A program made the position numbers and the translations under genes. The notes beneath the pieces are model-generated. The model was not told the origin of the DNA, made no database searches, and worked only from the letters and a program-made list of their open reading frames with translations. A stretch of 18,643 nt of DNA from CBDTYW01 sp965364735 (GTDB lineage Bacteria > Actinomycetota > Nitriliruptoria > Nitriliruptorales > Nitriliruptoraceae): NCBI GenBank assembly GCA_965364735.1, contig CBDTYW010000043.1, forward strand, positions 1 through 18,643. The letters run 5' to 3'. Below, one piece after another: positions 7,428-14,553 of this stretch; positions within the stretch are counted from its first letter, which is position 1, and the number at the start of each line of letters is the position of its first letter.

Positions 7428-7440
7428 GCGAGATCAGAAG
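7421..7440. terminator. Hairpin made by two facing stop codons
   Basis: CTTCTGA (7421-7427), a 6-base loop GCGAGA, and TCAGAAG (7434-7440) form a perfect 7-bp inverted repeat. The two arms are the final Phe codon plus TGA of the plus-strand membrane protein and of the minus-strand aldo/keto reductase. There is no T-run on either side, so this is not a canonical intrinsic terminator. It could act weakly in both directions or be a by-product of both proteins ending in Phe. Confidence 0.4.
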
Positions 7441-8396
7441 ATGGCGTCGATGCGTGCCATCAGGTCGTCGTCAAGCTGCGCGAGGACGTCGAGCGCCTTC
7501 ATGTTCTCGGTGACCTGCGACGGCTTCGACGCGCCCGTGATGACGGTCGACACGTTCGGGTTCTTCGCGCACCACGCGAGCGAGAGCTGCGCCAGCGTGC
7601 AGCCGAGCTCGTCGGCGATGACCTTCAGGTCGCGGACCTTGGCGTTCGCGTCCTCCTTCGTGAGCATGTCACGGAGCCATTCGTAGCCCTCGAGCGCGCC
7701 GCGGGAGTCCTCCGGGACGCCGTCGAGGTACTTGCCCGTCAGCAGCCCCGACGCGAGCGGGGACCAGATCGTGGTGCCGAGGCCGATCTCGTCGTACAGC
7801 CGCGCGAACTCCCGCTCGACCTTCTCCCGGGTGAAGAGGTTGTACTGCGGCTGCTCGACGACCGGCTTGTGCAGGTGGTGCGTGTCCGCGATCAGCCAGG
7901 CCGCGCGGATCTCGTCAGCTGACCACTCCGAGGTTCCCCAGTACAACGCCTTGCCCTGCGAGACCATGTCCGACATCGCGAACACCGTCTCCTCGATCGG
8001 GGTGTTCGGGTCGGGGCGGTGGCAGTACACGAGGTCGACGAAGTCGAGGCCGAGCCGCTCGAGTGACCCGTCGATCGCCTGCATCAGGTACTTGCGGTTC
8101 AACGTGTTGTGCATGTTCACGACGTCGCCGTGGATGCCCCAGAACAGCTTGGTCGAGATCACGTAGGTGTGGCGGTCCCAGTCACGCACGACCTCGCCCA
8201 TGATCGTCTCGGACTTGCCGCCCGCGTAGACCTCGGCGTTGTCGAAGAAGTTCACGCCCGCGTCGTACGCAGCCTGCATGCACTCCTTGGCGACCTCCAC
8301 GCCCATCTGGGTGTCGAAGGAGACCCAGGACCCGAAGGAGAGCACGCTCACCTTCAGGCCGGACTTCCCGAGGCGGCGGTAGATCATGTCGGTCAT
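7434..8396 (-). CDS. Aldo/keto reductase, Kv-beta-like
   Basis: This 320-residue NADPH-dependent reductase has a TIM-barrel fold. The catalytic tetrad is visible: D52 and Y57 (FFDNAEVYAGGKSE), K83 (ISTKLFWG) and H126 (VYCHRPDP). The cofactor end carries WSPLASGLLTGKY and VITGASKPSQVTEN. The NAEVYAGGKSE and VEQPQYNLF signatures place it with the potassium-channel beta-subunit/YghZ group of AKRs. Bacterial members reduce aldehydes or ketones in the cytoplasm; the real substrate is not readable. The ATG at 8396 has GGAG 8 bases upstream. It lies 40 bp behind the permease gene on the same strand and may share its transcript. A TATCGT box at 8434-8429 could also give it a promoter of its own. Confidence 0.93.
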   Translation of the reverse strand: MTDMIYRRLGKSGLKVSVLSFGSWVSFDTQMGVEVAKECMQAAYDAGVNFFDNAEVYAGGKSETIMGEVVRDWDRHTYVISTKLFWGIHGDVVNMHNTLNRKYLMQAIDGSLERLGLDFVDLVYCHRPDPNTPIEETVFAMSDMVSQGKALYWGTSEWSADEIRAAWLIADTHHLHKPVVEQPQYNLFTREKVEREFARLYDEIGLGTTIWSPLASGLLTGKYLDGVPEDSRGALEGYEWLRDMLTKEDANAKVRDLKVIADELGCTLAQLSLAWCAKNPNVSTVITGASKPSQVTENMKALDVLAQLDDDLMARIDAIF

Positions 8397-8436
8397 CGAT
8401 GAGCTCCAAGGTCAGGTGTGCAGGCCGCACGATAGA

Positions 8437-9150
8437 TCAGAGGTTGCGGGCCAGCAGGGTGAGGGCGCTCCCTGCCGAGATCGCGAGCAGCGCGGGACGC
8501 AACCGACCCCCGTCGACCACGCCCCGGAGGCGACTGGAGACGAGGAAGCCGACGAGCACGGACGGGCACAGGCGCAGCCCGAGCAGCAGCCCCTCGGACC
8601 CCATCTCGCCCGACACGAGCAGCAGCGTGATCGACAACATGAGGCCCGCGAGGAAGAACCCGGCGAGGGTCGCGCGCACGACCTCCGGCGCGCCGCGCTG
8701 CAGGAGCAGCGCCATCGGTGGGCCACCGACACCGGTCGAGGTCCCCATGAACCCTGCGGCGGTCCCCGCGAGGACGAGCGACGGCGAGGTCACCTGGAAG
8801 CGGAGGTTGGTGACGCTGATCATCACCCCTGCAAGCACGACCGACCCGAGCACCAGCGAGAGCGTGCGTGTGGTCCACGTCGTCAGGGCGAGGAAGCCGA
8901 GCAGGCTCCCGGGAACCCGGCCGACGAAGGCCCAGCCGATCGACCTCGGCTCGGCGTGCTCCCGCTCGCGCAGGAACATGAGCACCGTCATGAGGATCGC
9001 GGCGACCATGAACGGTCCCGGGATGAAGGCGGGGTCGATGATCGCGAGGATCGGCGCGGAGATCATCCCGAGCCCGACGCCGACGACGCCCTGCATGGTG
9101 GCCGCGAACGCGACGACGAGCGCCACGACGAGCCAGAGCTCCACGCTCAT
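8437..9150 (-). CDS. TauE/SafE-family sulfite/anion exporter
   Basis: This 237-residue membrane permease of the TauE/SafE (PF01925) family has about seven or eight hydrophobic helices arranged in two halves. The first half carries the diagnostic TMQGVVGVGLGMISAPIL and the second the related GFMGTSTGVGGPPMALLLQ, as expected for the internal duplication of this family. Members export sulfite, sulfoacetate or related organosulfur anions, or act in metal supply, so the exact cargo is open. The ATG overlaps the surE stop as ATGA, indicating translational coupling. Length is near the family norm of about 250. Confidence 0.9.
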   Translation of the reverse strand: MSVELWLVVALVVAFAATMQGVVGVGLGMISAPILAIIDPAFIPGPFMVAAILMTVLMFLREREHAEPRSIGWAFVGRVPGSLLGFLALTTWTTRTLSLVLGSVVLAGVMISVTNLRFQVTSPSLVLAGTAAGFMGTSTGVGGPPMALLLQRGAPEVVRATLAGFFLAGLMLSITLLLVSGEMGSEGLLLGLRLCPSVLVGFLVSSRLRGVVDGGRLRPALLAISAGSALTLLARNL

Positions 9151-9962
9151 GGACGGTTCAGCGCTGACCGCGTCGCGTCCGGGATCACCGCGGTCTCGAC
9201 GAGCCGCAGCGGCGTGATCGCCACGCGGCCGGCCCCGAACGCCGCGACATCGCTGCCCTCGATCCCGTCACCGAGATGCGTCATCTCACCGAACTGGTGC
9301 CGGAAGACGTGGTCGCCGTCCGGCTGCTCGCCGTCGGCCATCACGAAGGGCGGGCTGTACCCGGTCCGGGCGACATCGGCGACCACACGCTCGGTGCTCG
9401 CGTTCGCGTCGAACGGCAGGTTCACGTTGACGACGTCGGCATGCTCGGCGATGTCGGTCGCGACCATGTCGCGCAGCAGCTCGGTGCACGTCTCGGCCAG
9501 CGTCTCCCACGCCGTGCGCGCGTCGGGCTGGCTCACACGACGAACCCAGACTCCGAAGTCCTCCCCGGGCTGACCGGTCGAGAACGCGTAGGCGGGCAGC
9601 CCCGAAATCCAGCCCTCGGCCGCCGCGCCGACCGTGCCGGACGACATGACGAACGCCGCACCGTGGTTCATGCCGATGTTGATGCCCGACACGACCATCG
9701 CCGGAGGCGTGTCGAACAACGCATGCATGCCGATCTGCGAGGCGTCAGCCGGGAACCCGCTCGACGTGTGGATGGTCACGCCTTCGCGCTCGACCACGCG
9801 CATCGTGACCGGCTCGAACCGTGACACGGCCTTGCCGATCCACGAACGCTCGCGGTCGGGCACGACGACGCGGACCTCCATGAGGGCGCCGAGTGCCCGG
9901 GCGAAGGGGACGAGCGCCGGCGAGTCGACGCCGTCGTCGTTGGAGAGCAGGATCCAGGACAT
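9147..9962 (-). CDS. surE: SurE-type 5'/3'-nucleotidase
   Basis: This 271-residue protein of the SurE survival-protein family is a metal-dependent phosphatase acting on nucleoside monophosphates. Metal and active-site residues sit where the family has them: D9 and D10 (LLSNDDGVDSPAL), S40 (DRERSWIG) and N95 (VVSGINIGMNHG). FVMSSGTVGAAAEG and GLPAYAFS follow as the usual core. The C-terminal VAITPLRL segment is also typical. The gene is first in a minus-strand run ending in the aldo/keto reductase, and its stop overlaps the TauE/SafE permease start. SurE is more often next to pcm or nlpD in Proteobacteria; that context is absent here. No Shine-Dalgarno site precedes the ATG. Confidence 0.93.
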   Translation of the reverse strand: MSWILLSNDDGVDSPALVPFARALGALMEVRVVVPDRERSWIGKAVSRFEPVTMRVVEREGVTIHTSSGFPADASQIGMHALFDTPPAMVVSGINIGMNHGAAFVMSSGTVGAAAEGWISGLPAYAFSTGQPGEDFGVWVRRVSQPDARTAWETLAETCTELLRDMVATDIAEHADVVNVNLPFDANASTERVVADVARTGYSPPFVMADGEQPDGDHVFRHQFGEMTHLGDGIEGSDVAAFGAGRVAITPLRLVETAVIPDATRSALNRP

Positions 9963-9968
9963 GTCGGC

Positions 9969-9974
9969 AGGCTA
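9969..9974 (-). promoter_or_regulatory. Possible -10 box for leaderless surE mRNA
   Basis: On the minus strand TAGCCT is followed by six bases and then the surE ATG. This is the TANNNT-N6-ATG arrangement typical of actinobacterial leaderless transcripts, and it agrees with the lack of a Shine-Dalgarno site. No -35 is obvious. Inference from pattern only. Confidence 0.35.
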
Positions 9975-10074
9975 CGTGGGGCGAAGCGCGCACAGGGCAT
10001 TTCCTCGATGCGGTGTCTCACGCCGCGAACGGGTTTCATTGTGGGGGTCCACTTCCCCGGCCGGACCAGCTCCT

Positions 10075-11109
10075 GTGACCTTCCCATTGCTCGGCCGCTC
10101 GCGGCGCAGCCGGACCCCGGATGCACTCCTCGGCTCGCTGCGTGATCGTGACCTCGGGGAGCTGGACCCGACGTGGACCGGCGCGCAGATGCAGGTCCTC
10201 GAGACGCCGGCCGGCCCCGTCCGCGCCCTCGTCGCCGGTCCTGAGGACGGCCCGGTCCACCTGCTGATCCACGGGCTGGGCGCCAGCGCCGCCTCCTGGG
10301 TCGATGCCGTCGCCGGGCTGGGACGCCGTGGACACCGGGCCATCGCACCGGACCTGCCGGGCTTCGGCACGACGCCGCCCTTCGGCATGTCGCCCCTCGC
10401 GGTCCACGGGGCAACGATCGGACGGCTGACCTCGTTCGTCGTCGACGTCGCGAACTCGCTGGACACCGAGCGCGTCGTCCTGCACGGAAACTCCCTCGGT
10501 GGCCTCCTCGCGGTACGGGCACATCCGCACATCACGCCGCGCGTCTGCGCGGTCCTGCTGGCCTCCCCCGCCCTGCCCGTGTCCGCGAACAACGCCTTCC
10601 CGATCTCCTGGCCGATGCTGCTCGCCTTCGGGCTGACCGCCGTCCCGCTCGTCGGTGAGGTCGCGATGATGGTCGCCGCACGCAGCGGCGAGCCGTTCGA
10701 CCAGTCGATGATCGACGCCGCCTTCGTCGACATCGAGCGGCTGACGAGCCCAGCGATGGACGCGTTGTACGCCGACGAGGTCGCGTCGTTCCGCACCGAG
10801 GCGTGGCGTCGCCGCGCCATGCTCGGCGCCACCCGATCGATCCTCCCACGCATCGCGCTCGGCCCCTTGGGCTGGAACGAGATCCTCGACGACGAGGCGC
10901 CGGTCAGCGTGCTCTGGGGCACGCGCGACGGGCTTCTCCCGCGCGGCATCCTCACCGAGATCCGGGCTCGACGCCCGGACTGGCGGATCCTTGAGCTGCC
11001 GGAGGCCGGGCACGCGCCGCAGTTCGACCAGCCGACCCGCTACGTCGACGAGGCGATCGGGCTCGTCTGCCGGGCCGCACACCCCTCGCGATCGCGCCAG
11101 CCGGGCTGA
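10075..11109 (+). CDS. Alpha/beta-fold hydrolase
   Basis: This 344-residue serine hydrolase has the oxyanion loop HGLGAS (H66-G67), the nucleophile elbow GNSLGG (S140), the acid D285 in WGTRDGLLP and the base H313 in EAGHAPQFDQP. The helical cap lies between about residues 165 and 265. The family includes esterases, lipases, epoxide hydrolases and meta-cleavage hydrolases, and the substrate cannot be chosen from sequence. The GTG at 10075 is preferred because the conserved fold starts soon after. No good ribosome site is seen, and an in-frame TTG at 10039 is an alternative. The gene is divergent from surE across 112 bp, which hold no other recognisable element besides the surE -10 candidate. 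It ends one base from the convergent LLM oxidoreductase. Confidence 0.88.
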   Translation: MTFPLLGRSRRSRTPDALLGSLRDRDLGELDPTWTGAQMQVLETPAGPVRALVAGPEDGPVHLLIHGLGASAASWVDAVAGLGRRGHRAIAPDLPGFGTTPPFGMSPLAVHGATIGRLTSFVVDVANSLDTERVVLHGNSLGGLLAVRAHPHITPRVCAVLLASPALPVSANNAFPISWPMLLAFGLTAVPLVGEVAMMVAARSGEPFDQSMIDAAFVDIERLTSPAMDALYADEVASFRTEAWRRRAMLGATRSILPRIALGPLGWNEILDDEAPVSVLWGTRDGLLPRGILTEIRARRPDWRILELPEAGHAPQFDQPTRYVDEAIGLVCRAAHPSRSRQPG

Positions 11110-11110
11110 C

Positions 11111-12121
11111 TCAGCTGCGCAGGGCGGCGACGAGGCGTGCCACGCCGTCACCCTCGGTCTCGTCGTAGAGCACCAGCGACGTCGTGTCGGCAACGTCTCC
11201 GTTGCGCACGTCCAGCTTGACCGCCGCGTCCTCGGGCGTTCCCGAGACGACGATGAGGTCGACCAGCTCGTCGGGGACCAGCGTCACGAGCGCGCCCCAG
11301 TCCCCGGCACGTGTGAGCTCGCGGAGCCGAGGCTGGAGCTCCCCGAAGCCGTGCAGGTCGAGCACGTCGCGATAGGCGGGCGTGGAGCCGTAGAAGCCGA
11401 TCTGGGCGCGCGCCCCCTGCCTGGCCCGGTCGATGGCCTCCTGGTCGTCGCCGATGGCGAGCATCGTCTGCGCGAGCACCTCCACGTCGCTGCGGGTCCG
11501 GCCGGACGCCGCGAGCCCGCGGTCGAACGCCGTGAGCGTGATCTCGCGCAGCGAGTCCCGGGAGTGGAACGGGTGAACGATCAGGCCGTCGGAGACCTCG
11601 CCGGCGAGGGCGACCATCCGAGGCCCGACCCCGGCGAGCAGGATCGGAGGATCCGGGTGCTCCGTGGGCCCGGGATGGAAGAACGGTGGCAGCAGGGTGT
11701 GCGTGAAGAACTCGCCCTCGAACGACGGCTCGGTCCCCGTCGTCCACGCCTCCCAGATCGCGCGCACGGCCCCGACATGTTCGCGCATCCGCTCGACCGG
11801 CTTGGACCACGGCATCGAGAACCTTCGCGTGATGTGCGGACGGATCTGGGTGCCGAGCCCGAGCGCGAACCTGCCGTCGGTGATCCGTTGGAGATCCTGC
11901 GCGGACTGCGCGGTGATGAACGGGGAGCGTCCGAACGCCACGGCGATCTGCGTCGAGAGCCGGATCGACGACGTCGTTCCCGCAGCCAGGACGACCGGCA
12001 GGAACGGGTCGTGCGGCCCGTCGAACGTGAACGTCCCGTCGAGCCCCGCCGCCTCGTGGCGCGCCGCCTCAGCCGGCACCGCCGAGAGATCGTTCGTCGT
12101 CAGCCCACGTTCCAGGCGCAT
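11111..12121 (-). CDS. LLM-class F420-dependent oxidoreductase
   Basis: This 336-residue TIM-barrel oxidoreductase of the luciferase-like monooxygenase superfamily is of the actinobacterial F420-using type. Diagnostic stretches are the FDGPHDPFLPVVLAA segment, STQIAVAFGRSPFITAQSA, DGRFALGLGTQIRPHITRRF and PPILLAGVGPRMVALAGEV followed by DGLIVHPFHS. Overall it looks closest to the TIGR03617-like group, whose substrates are mostly unknown. The cofactor assignment (F420 rather than FMN) rests on family knowledge. The ATG at 12121 is preferred, with GGGG about 7 bases upstream. A TTG at 12157 would add 12 unconserved residues. It is followed tail-to-tail by the hydrolase, with a one-base gap. Confidence 0.88.
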   Translation of the reverse strand: MRLERGLTTNDLSAVPAEAARHEAAGLDGTFTFDGPHDPFLPVVLAAGTTSSIRLSTQIAVAFGRSPFITAQSAQDLQRITDGRFALGLGTQIRPHITRRFSMPWSKPVERMREHVGAVRAIWEAWTTGTEPSFEGEFFTHTLLPPFFHPGPTEHPDPPILLAGVGPRMVALAGEVSDGLIVHPFHSRDSLREITLTAFDRGLAASGRTRSDVEVLAQTMLAIGDDQEAIDRARQGARAQIGFYGSTPAYRDVLDLHGFGELQPRLRELTRAGDWGALVTLVPDELVDLIVVSGTPEDAAVKLDVRNGDVADTTSLVLYDETEGDGVARLVAALRS

Positions 12122-12170
12122 GGCAGTCCCCGTCGTCGTTCGTGTCCCTGCATCCAACCAGCCGAGGCGC

Positions 12171-12971
12171 TCAGAATCCGGTGGGCGGGACCTCGTCCGT
12201 CGTGCGAGCGCTCGGCACGACCAGCTTCGCGAACCACTCTGCTCCGCGGTAGACGGCGTAGGTGATCGCGCCGAGCAACGTCGGGGCGGCGACGAACACC
12301 GCTGCGTACGACGCGACCAGCCCCGCTCGGTACTGCCGTCCCCACAGGAGCGCGCCGAGGAACGGCATCAGGAAGGCAGCTGCCGCCGCGACGACGTTGC
12401 CGTGCAGGATGCCGGCGCCGAGCACGAACGTCCCCACCACGAACGCGATGACCCACGCCCAGATCGCCACCGTCGCCATCCCACCGACCCGCGAACGCGT
12501 CCCGAAGGCGACGGCCGCCCACATCGTCACGCGCCGCAGGGGTGGCACGTTCAAGCACTCCAGCGCCTCGAGGAACGCGTGGTCGGCATCCTCGTAGCCG
12601 CGCAGCCGAGGCTCGGGCCCTCCGGTGACCCGGTCGAGCAACGCGTCGTGGAGCAGCGCCGCCGGAGTGTGGCGTCCGAACCTGCCCACGAACCACGTCA
12701 GCGCCCGTGGCACCGACGTGAGGTCGGTGCGGTTGTGCAGGAGATCGCCGGGCTCGATGTCCACGACCCGGTCGGTGACACGGTCGGAGCCGCGCCGGGC
12801 ATCGCGGAACCGGAACCCCTCGATCAGCGCGAAGTACTCGTCGGAGATCTGCACCAGCCCGATCATGGCCACGCCGGTGTCCTGCCCCGGCGGGTGGAAG
12901 CAGCTGCCGACCCGGTCGTCCCAGACCGAGGTGAGCGTGACCGTCTGGACCGGTGTCGGATCTCCCTGCAC
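12171..12971 (-). CDS. DUF1353 protein with three C-terminal membrane spans
   Basis: This is a 266-residue protein in two parts. Residues 1-150 carry the DUF1353 (PF07087) signature: RTDLTSVPRALTWF at 81-94 and TPAALLHDALL at 102-112. Residues 167-189, 192-211 and 218-241 are three strongly hydrophobic helices, so the domain is anchored in the membrane. The function of DUF1353 is not established; many members are phage-associated and the HD pair at 108-109 is conserved. I chose the GTG at 12971 because GAGGAGG lies 5 bases upstream and a TAGGGT -10 box lies at 13009-13004. The in-frame ATG at 13073 has no site and would lie upstream of that promoter. The gene is divergent from the lipoprotein. 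Confidence 0.78.
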   Translation of the reverse strand: MQGDPTPVQTVTLTSVWDDRVGSCFHPPGQDTGVAMIGLVQISDEYFALIEGFRFRDARRGSDRVTDRVVDIEPGDLLHNRTDLTSVPRALTWFVGRFGRHTPAALLHDALLDRVTGGPEPRLRGYEDADHAFLEALECLNVPPLRRVTMWAAVAFGTRSRVGGMATVAIWAWVIAFVVGTFVLGAGILHGNVVAAAAAFLMPFLGALLWGRQYRAGLVASYAAVFVAAPTLLGAITYAVYRGAEWFAKLVVPSARTTDEVPPTGF

Positions 12972-13003
12972 TGCTGCCTCCTCGACCTCGGTCGACGTGA
13001 GCC

Positions 13004-13009
13004 ACCCTA
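13004..13009 (-). promoter_or_regulatory. Candidate -10 box of the DUF1353 gene
   Basis: TAGGGT on the minus strand, in context TCTAGGGTGG, fits TANNNT and gives a leader of about 26 bases to the GTG at 12971, with GAGGAGG inside it. The same hexamer is the candidate -10 of merR. It helps decide the start of the DUF1353 gene. No -35 recognised. Confidence 0.35.
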
Positions 13010-13054
13010 GACCCGCCTCCGGACCCGACGGCCGAAGGTCGGCATCGAAGGTGC

Positions 13055-13083
13055 TTGCGTCCGCGCGGACCATGTCGAAGGAT
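13055..13083 (+). promoter_or_regulatory. Candidate promoter of the lipoprotein gene
   Basis: TTGCGT (13055-13060) and AAGGAT (13078-13083) are 17 bases apart and would give a leader of about 23 bases containing AAAGGAG. Weak match at -10; inference only. Confidence 0.3.
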
Positions 13084-13112
13084 GAACAAGGACTCACCGC
13101 CAAAGGAGCCAC

Positions 13113-13547
13113 ATGAACTCCGCACGTCGAACGATCGCATCCGTCGTCTGCGCCGCGATGCTCTCCGTGAGCGCCGCGGCGTGCGGCGAGGACATCCCGT
13201 TCGTCGACGGCGCGTGCGAGGACGCGATCAACCTCTCTCGCGCCGCATCCCGTGCGGCCACGGCGGCGGCCACAGACGACGACGTGGCCATGCGCGCCGC
13301 GCTCGATGACATGGTGCGCTTCGGGGAGGATCTCGCCACGGCCACCGGTGGTCAGGCCGTCGACCTCGGGACCGAGGCGGTGGAGATCGGTCGGACCAGC
13401 TTCGAGAACGGCGAGTTCACCCGCGACGACCTCATCGAGGCGCTGAGCACGTTGCTCAGCAACGCTGCGGACCTGTGCCGCAACCGCGAGGGCGAGGTGC
13501 CGGACGAGCTCGTCGAGCCCTCCGAGCTCACGACCGAGGTCGGCTGA
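13113..13547 (+). CDS. Putative lipoprotein, unknown function
   Basis: This is a 144-residue exported protein. The N-terminus has Arg5-Arg6, a hydrophobic run over residues 8-22, and Cys24 in SVSAAAC-GED, a permissive lipobox lacking the usual Leu at -3, so lipidation is probable but not certain. The mature part is acidic and helical (AINLSRAASRAATAAATDDDV, EALSTLLSNAADLC) with Cys34 and Cys121 (by my count) that could pair. No enzymatic motif is seen. AAAGGAG ends 4 bases before the ATG. The 3' end overlaps the convergent zinc-ribbon peptidase gene by 20 bp. Function unknown. Confidence 0.8.
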   Translation: MNSARRTIASVVCAAMLSVSAAACGEDIPFVDGACEDAINLSRAASRAATAAATDDDVAMRAALDDMVRFGEDLATATGGQAVDLGTEAVEIGRTSFENGEFTRDDLIEALSTLLSNAADLCRNREGEVPDELVEPSELTTEVG

Positions 13548-14541
13548 CCGACTCCACGGCGCGGTGGACCAGGTCAAGCTTGTCGACGACCTCGCTGGAG
13601 AGCACGAACGGGTAGAGGTCCGGCTTGCCGATCGCCCGCGACATCGCGTTCAGCGCGAAGGTGAGCGAGAGCCATCCCTGGACGAGCACCCCGACCTCGG
13701 GCGCTGGGTCGGTCGCTGCCAGCGCAGCCCAGGTCGGTGACACGTCGGCGGACAGACCGAACGCTGCCGCGGTGTCGAGCCCGGACCTGATGTGCAGGTA
13801 GTGGGCGAACGTCTCCGCCCAGTCCTCCCACGGGTGCATCGTGGCGTAGGCGCTGACGTACTGGTCCTGCCAACCGTCCGGTGGACCCTCGGCGTAGTGA
13901 CGCTCCACCTCCTCGGCGTAGTCGAGGGTGTCGTCGCCGAAGCGGTCGCGGACTTCCGCGAGAGACAGCGCACCCGGCAGCGACCGTGGACCGCCCGACA
14001 CCAGCAGCGGCCAGAAGTAGTGGCCGATCTCGTGGCGGAGATGACCGAGGACGGTCCGGTACGGCTCGCCGAGCTGCAGCCGGACCTGCTCACGGTGCAC
14101 ATCGTCGGACTCGGAGAGGTCAAGGGTGATCACGCCGTCCTCGTGCCCGGTCATGACGTTTTCGTCGTTGCTCGCGAGCAGGTCGAACGCCAGGCCCTGC
14201 TCGGGATCCTCGTCGCGGCCGACGGTGGTGAGGCCGAGCGCCCAGATCTGGGCGAGCAGCCTGCGCTTCGCCTGCTCGGCGTCCGCGAACCCGGCCATCC
14301 CTGCCGCGTCGTCATCTGCGGGGCGGACACGCGTCAGGCGACACGAAGCGCACAGCTCCTGGCCGTCGTGCACGAACCAGTTGCAGGTCGCGATGACGGA
14401 GTTCGCGCATCGGCGTCGGCCTTCTTCGGGCACCACCGAACAGGTGACCACGTCGTAGCCGACCCCCGTGCCGCACTGCAGGCAGGTGGTGTTCTCGAAG
14501 AAGAGGGTCTGGGCGCACACGGCGCATCGGAACGGCTGCAC
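13528..14541 (-). CDS. Double zinc-ribbon metallopeptidase (Peptidase_Mx-like)
   Basis: This is a 337-residue protein. Residues 1-70 hold paired cysteines for two zinc knuckles: C6-X2-C9 with C20-X2-C23, then C34, C45, C53 and C64-X2-C67. The catalytic domain has HEIGHYFW at 170-177, with zinc ligands H170 and H174 and base E171. WEDWAETFAHYLH follows, supplying a third ligand at E239 or E243. This layout matches the putative zinc-binding metallopeptidase family (PF15887, Peptidase_Mx/DUF2248), a group of unknown role. It has no signal peptide and is probably cytoplasmic. The GTG start lies 12 bp after the stop of the upstream unknown gene, without a clear ribosome site, suggesting coupled translation. 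Substrate unknown. Confidence 0.87.
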   Translation of the reverse strand: MQPFRCAVCAQTLFFENTTCLQCGTGVGYDVVTCSVVPEEGRRRCANSVIATCNWFVHDGQELCASCRLTRVRPADDDAAGMAGFADAEQAKRRLLAQIWALGLTTVGRDEDPEQGLAFDLLASNDENVMTGHEDGVITLDLSESDDVHREQVRLQLGEPYRTVLGHLRHEIGHYFWPLLVSGGPRSLPGALSLAEVRDRFGDDTLDYAEEVERHYAEGPPDGWQDQYVSAYATMHPWEDWAETFAHYLHIRSGLDTAAAFGLSADVSPTWAALAATDPAPEVGVLVQGWLSLTFALNAMSRAIGKPDLYPFVLSSEVVDKLDLVHRAVESVSRPRS

Positions 14542-14553
14542 GGCGGGCTCGCT

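Noticed and set aside
9634..10074. N-terminal extension of the alpha/beta hydrolase into surE
   Set aside because: It is antisense to surE and Ser/Arg-rich without fold features. Conserved sequence begins after 10075.
11105..11115. GCTGA-C-TCAGC palindrome between hydrolase and LLM gene as terminator
   Set aside because: The one-base loop cannot form a hairpin. The symmetry follows from two facing TGA stops.
12972..13577. Extending the DUF1353 gene upstream to 13073 or 13577
   Set aside because: The extension overlaps the lipoprotein gene or precedes the likely -10 box. The GTG at 12971 has a perfect GAGGAGG.
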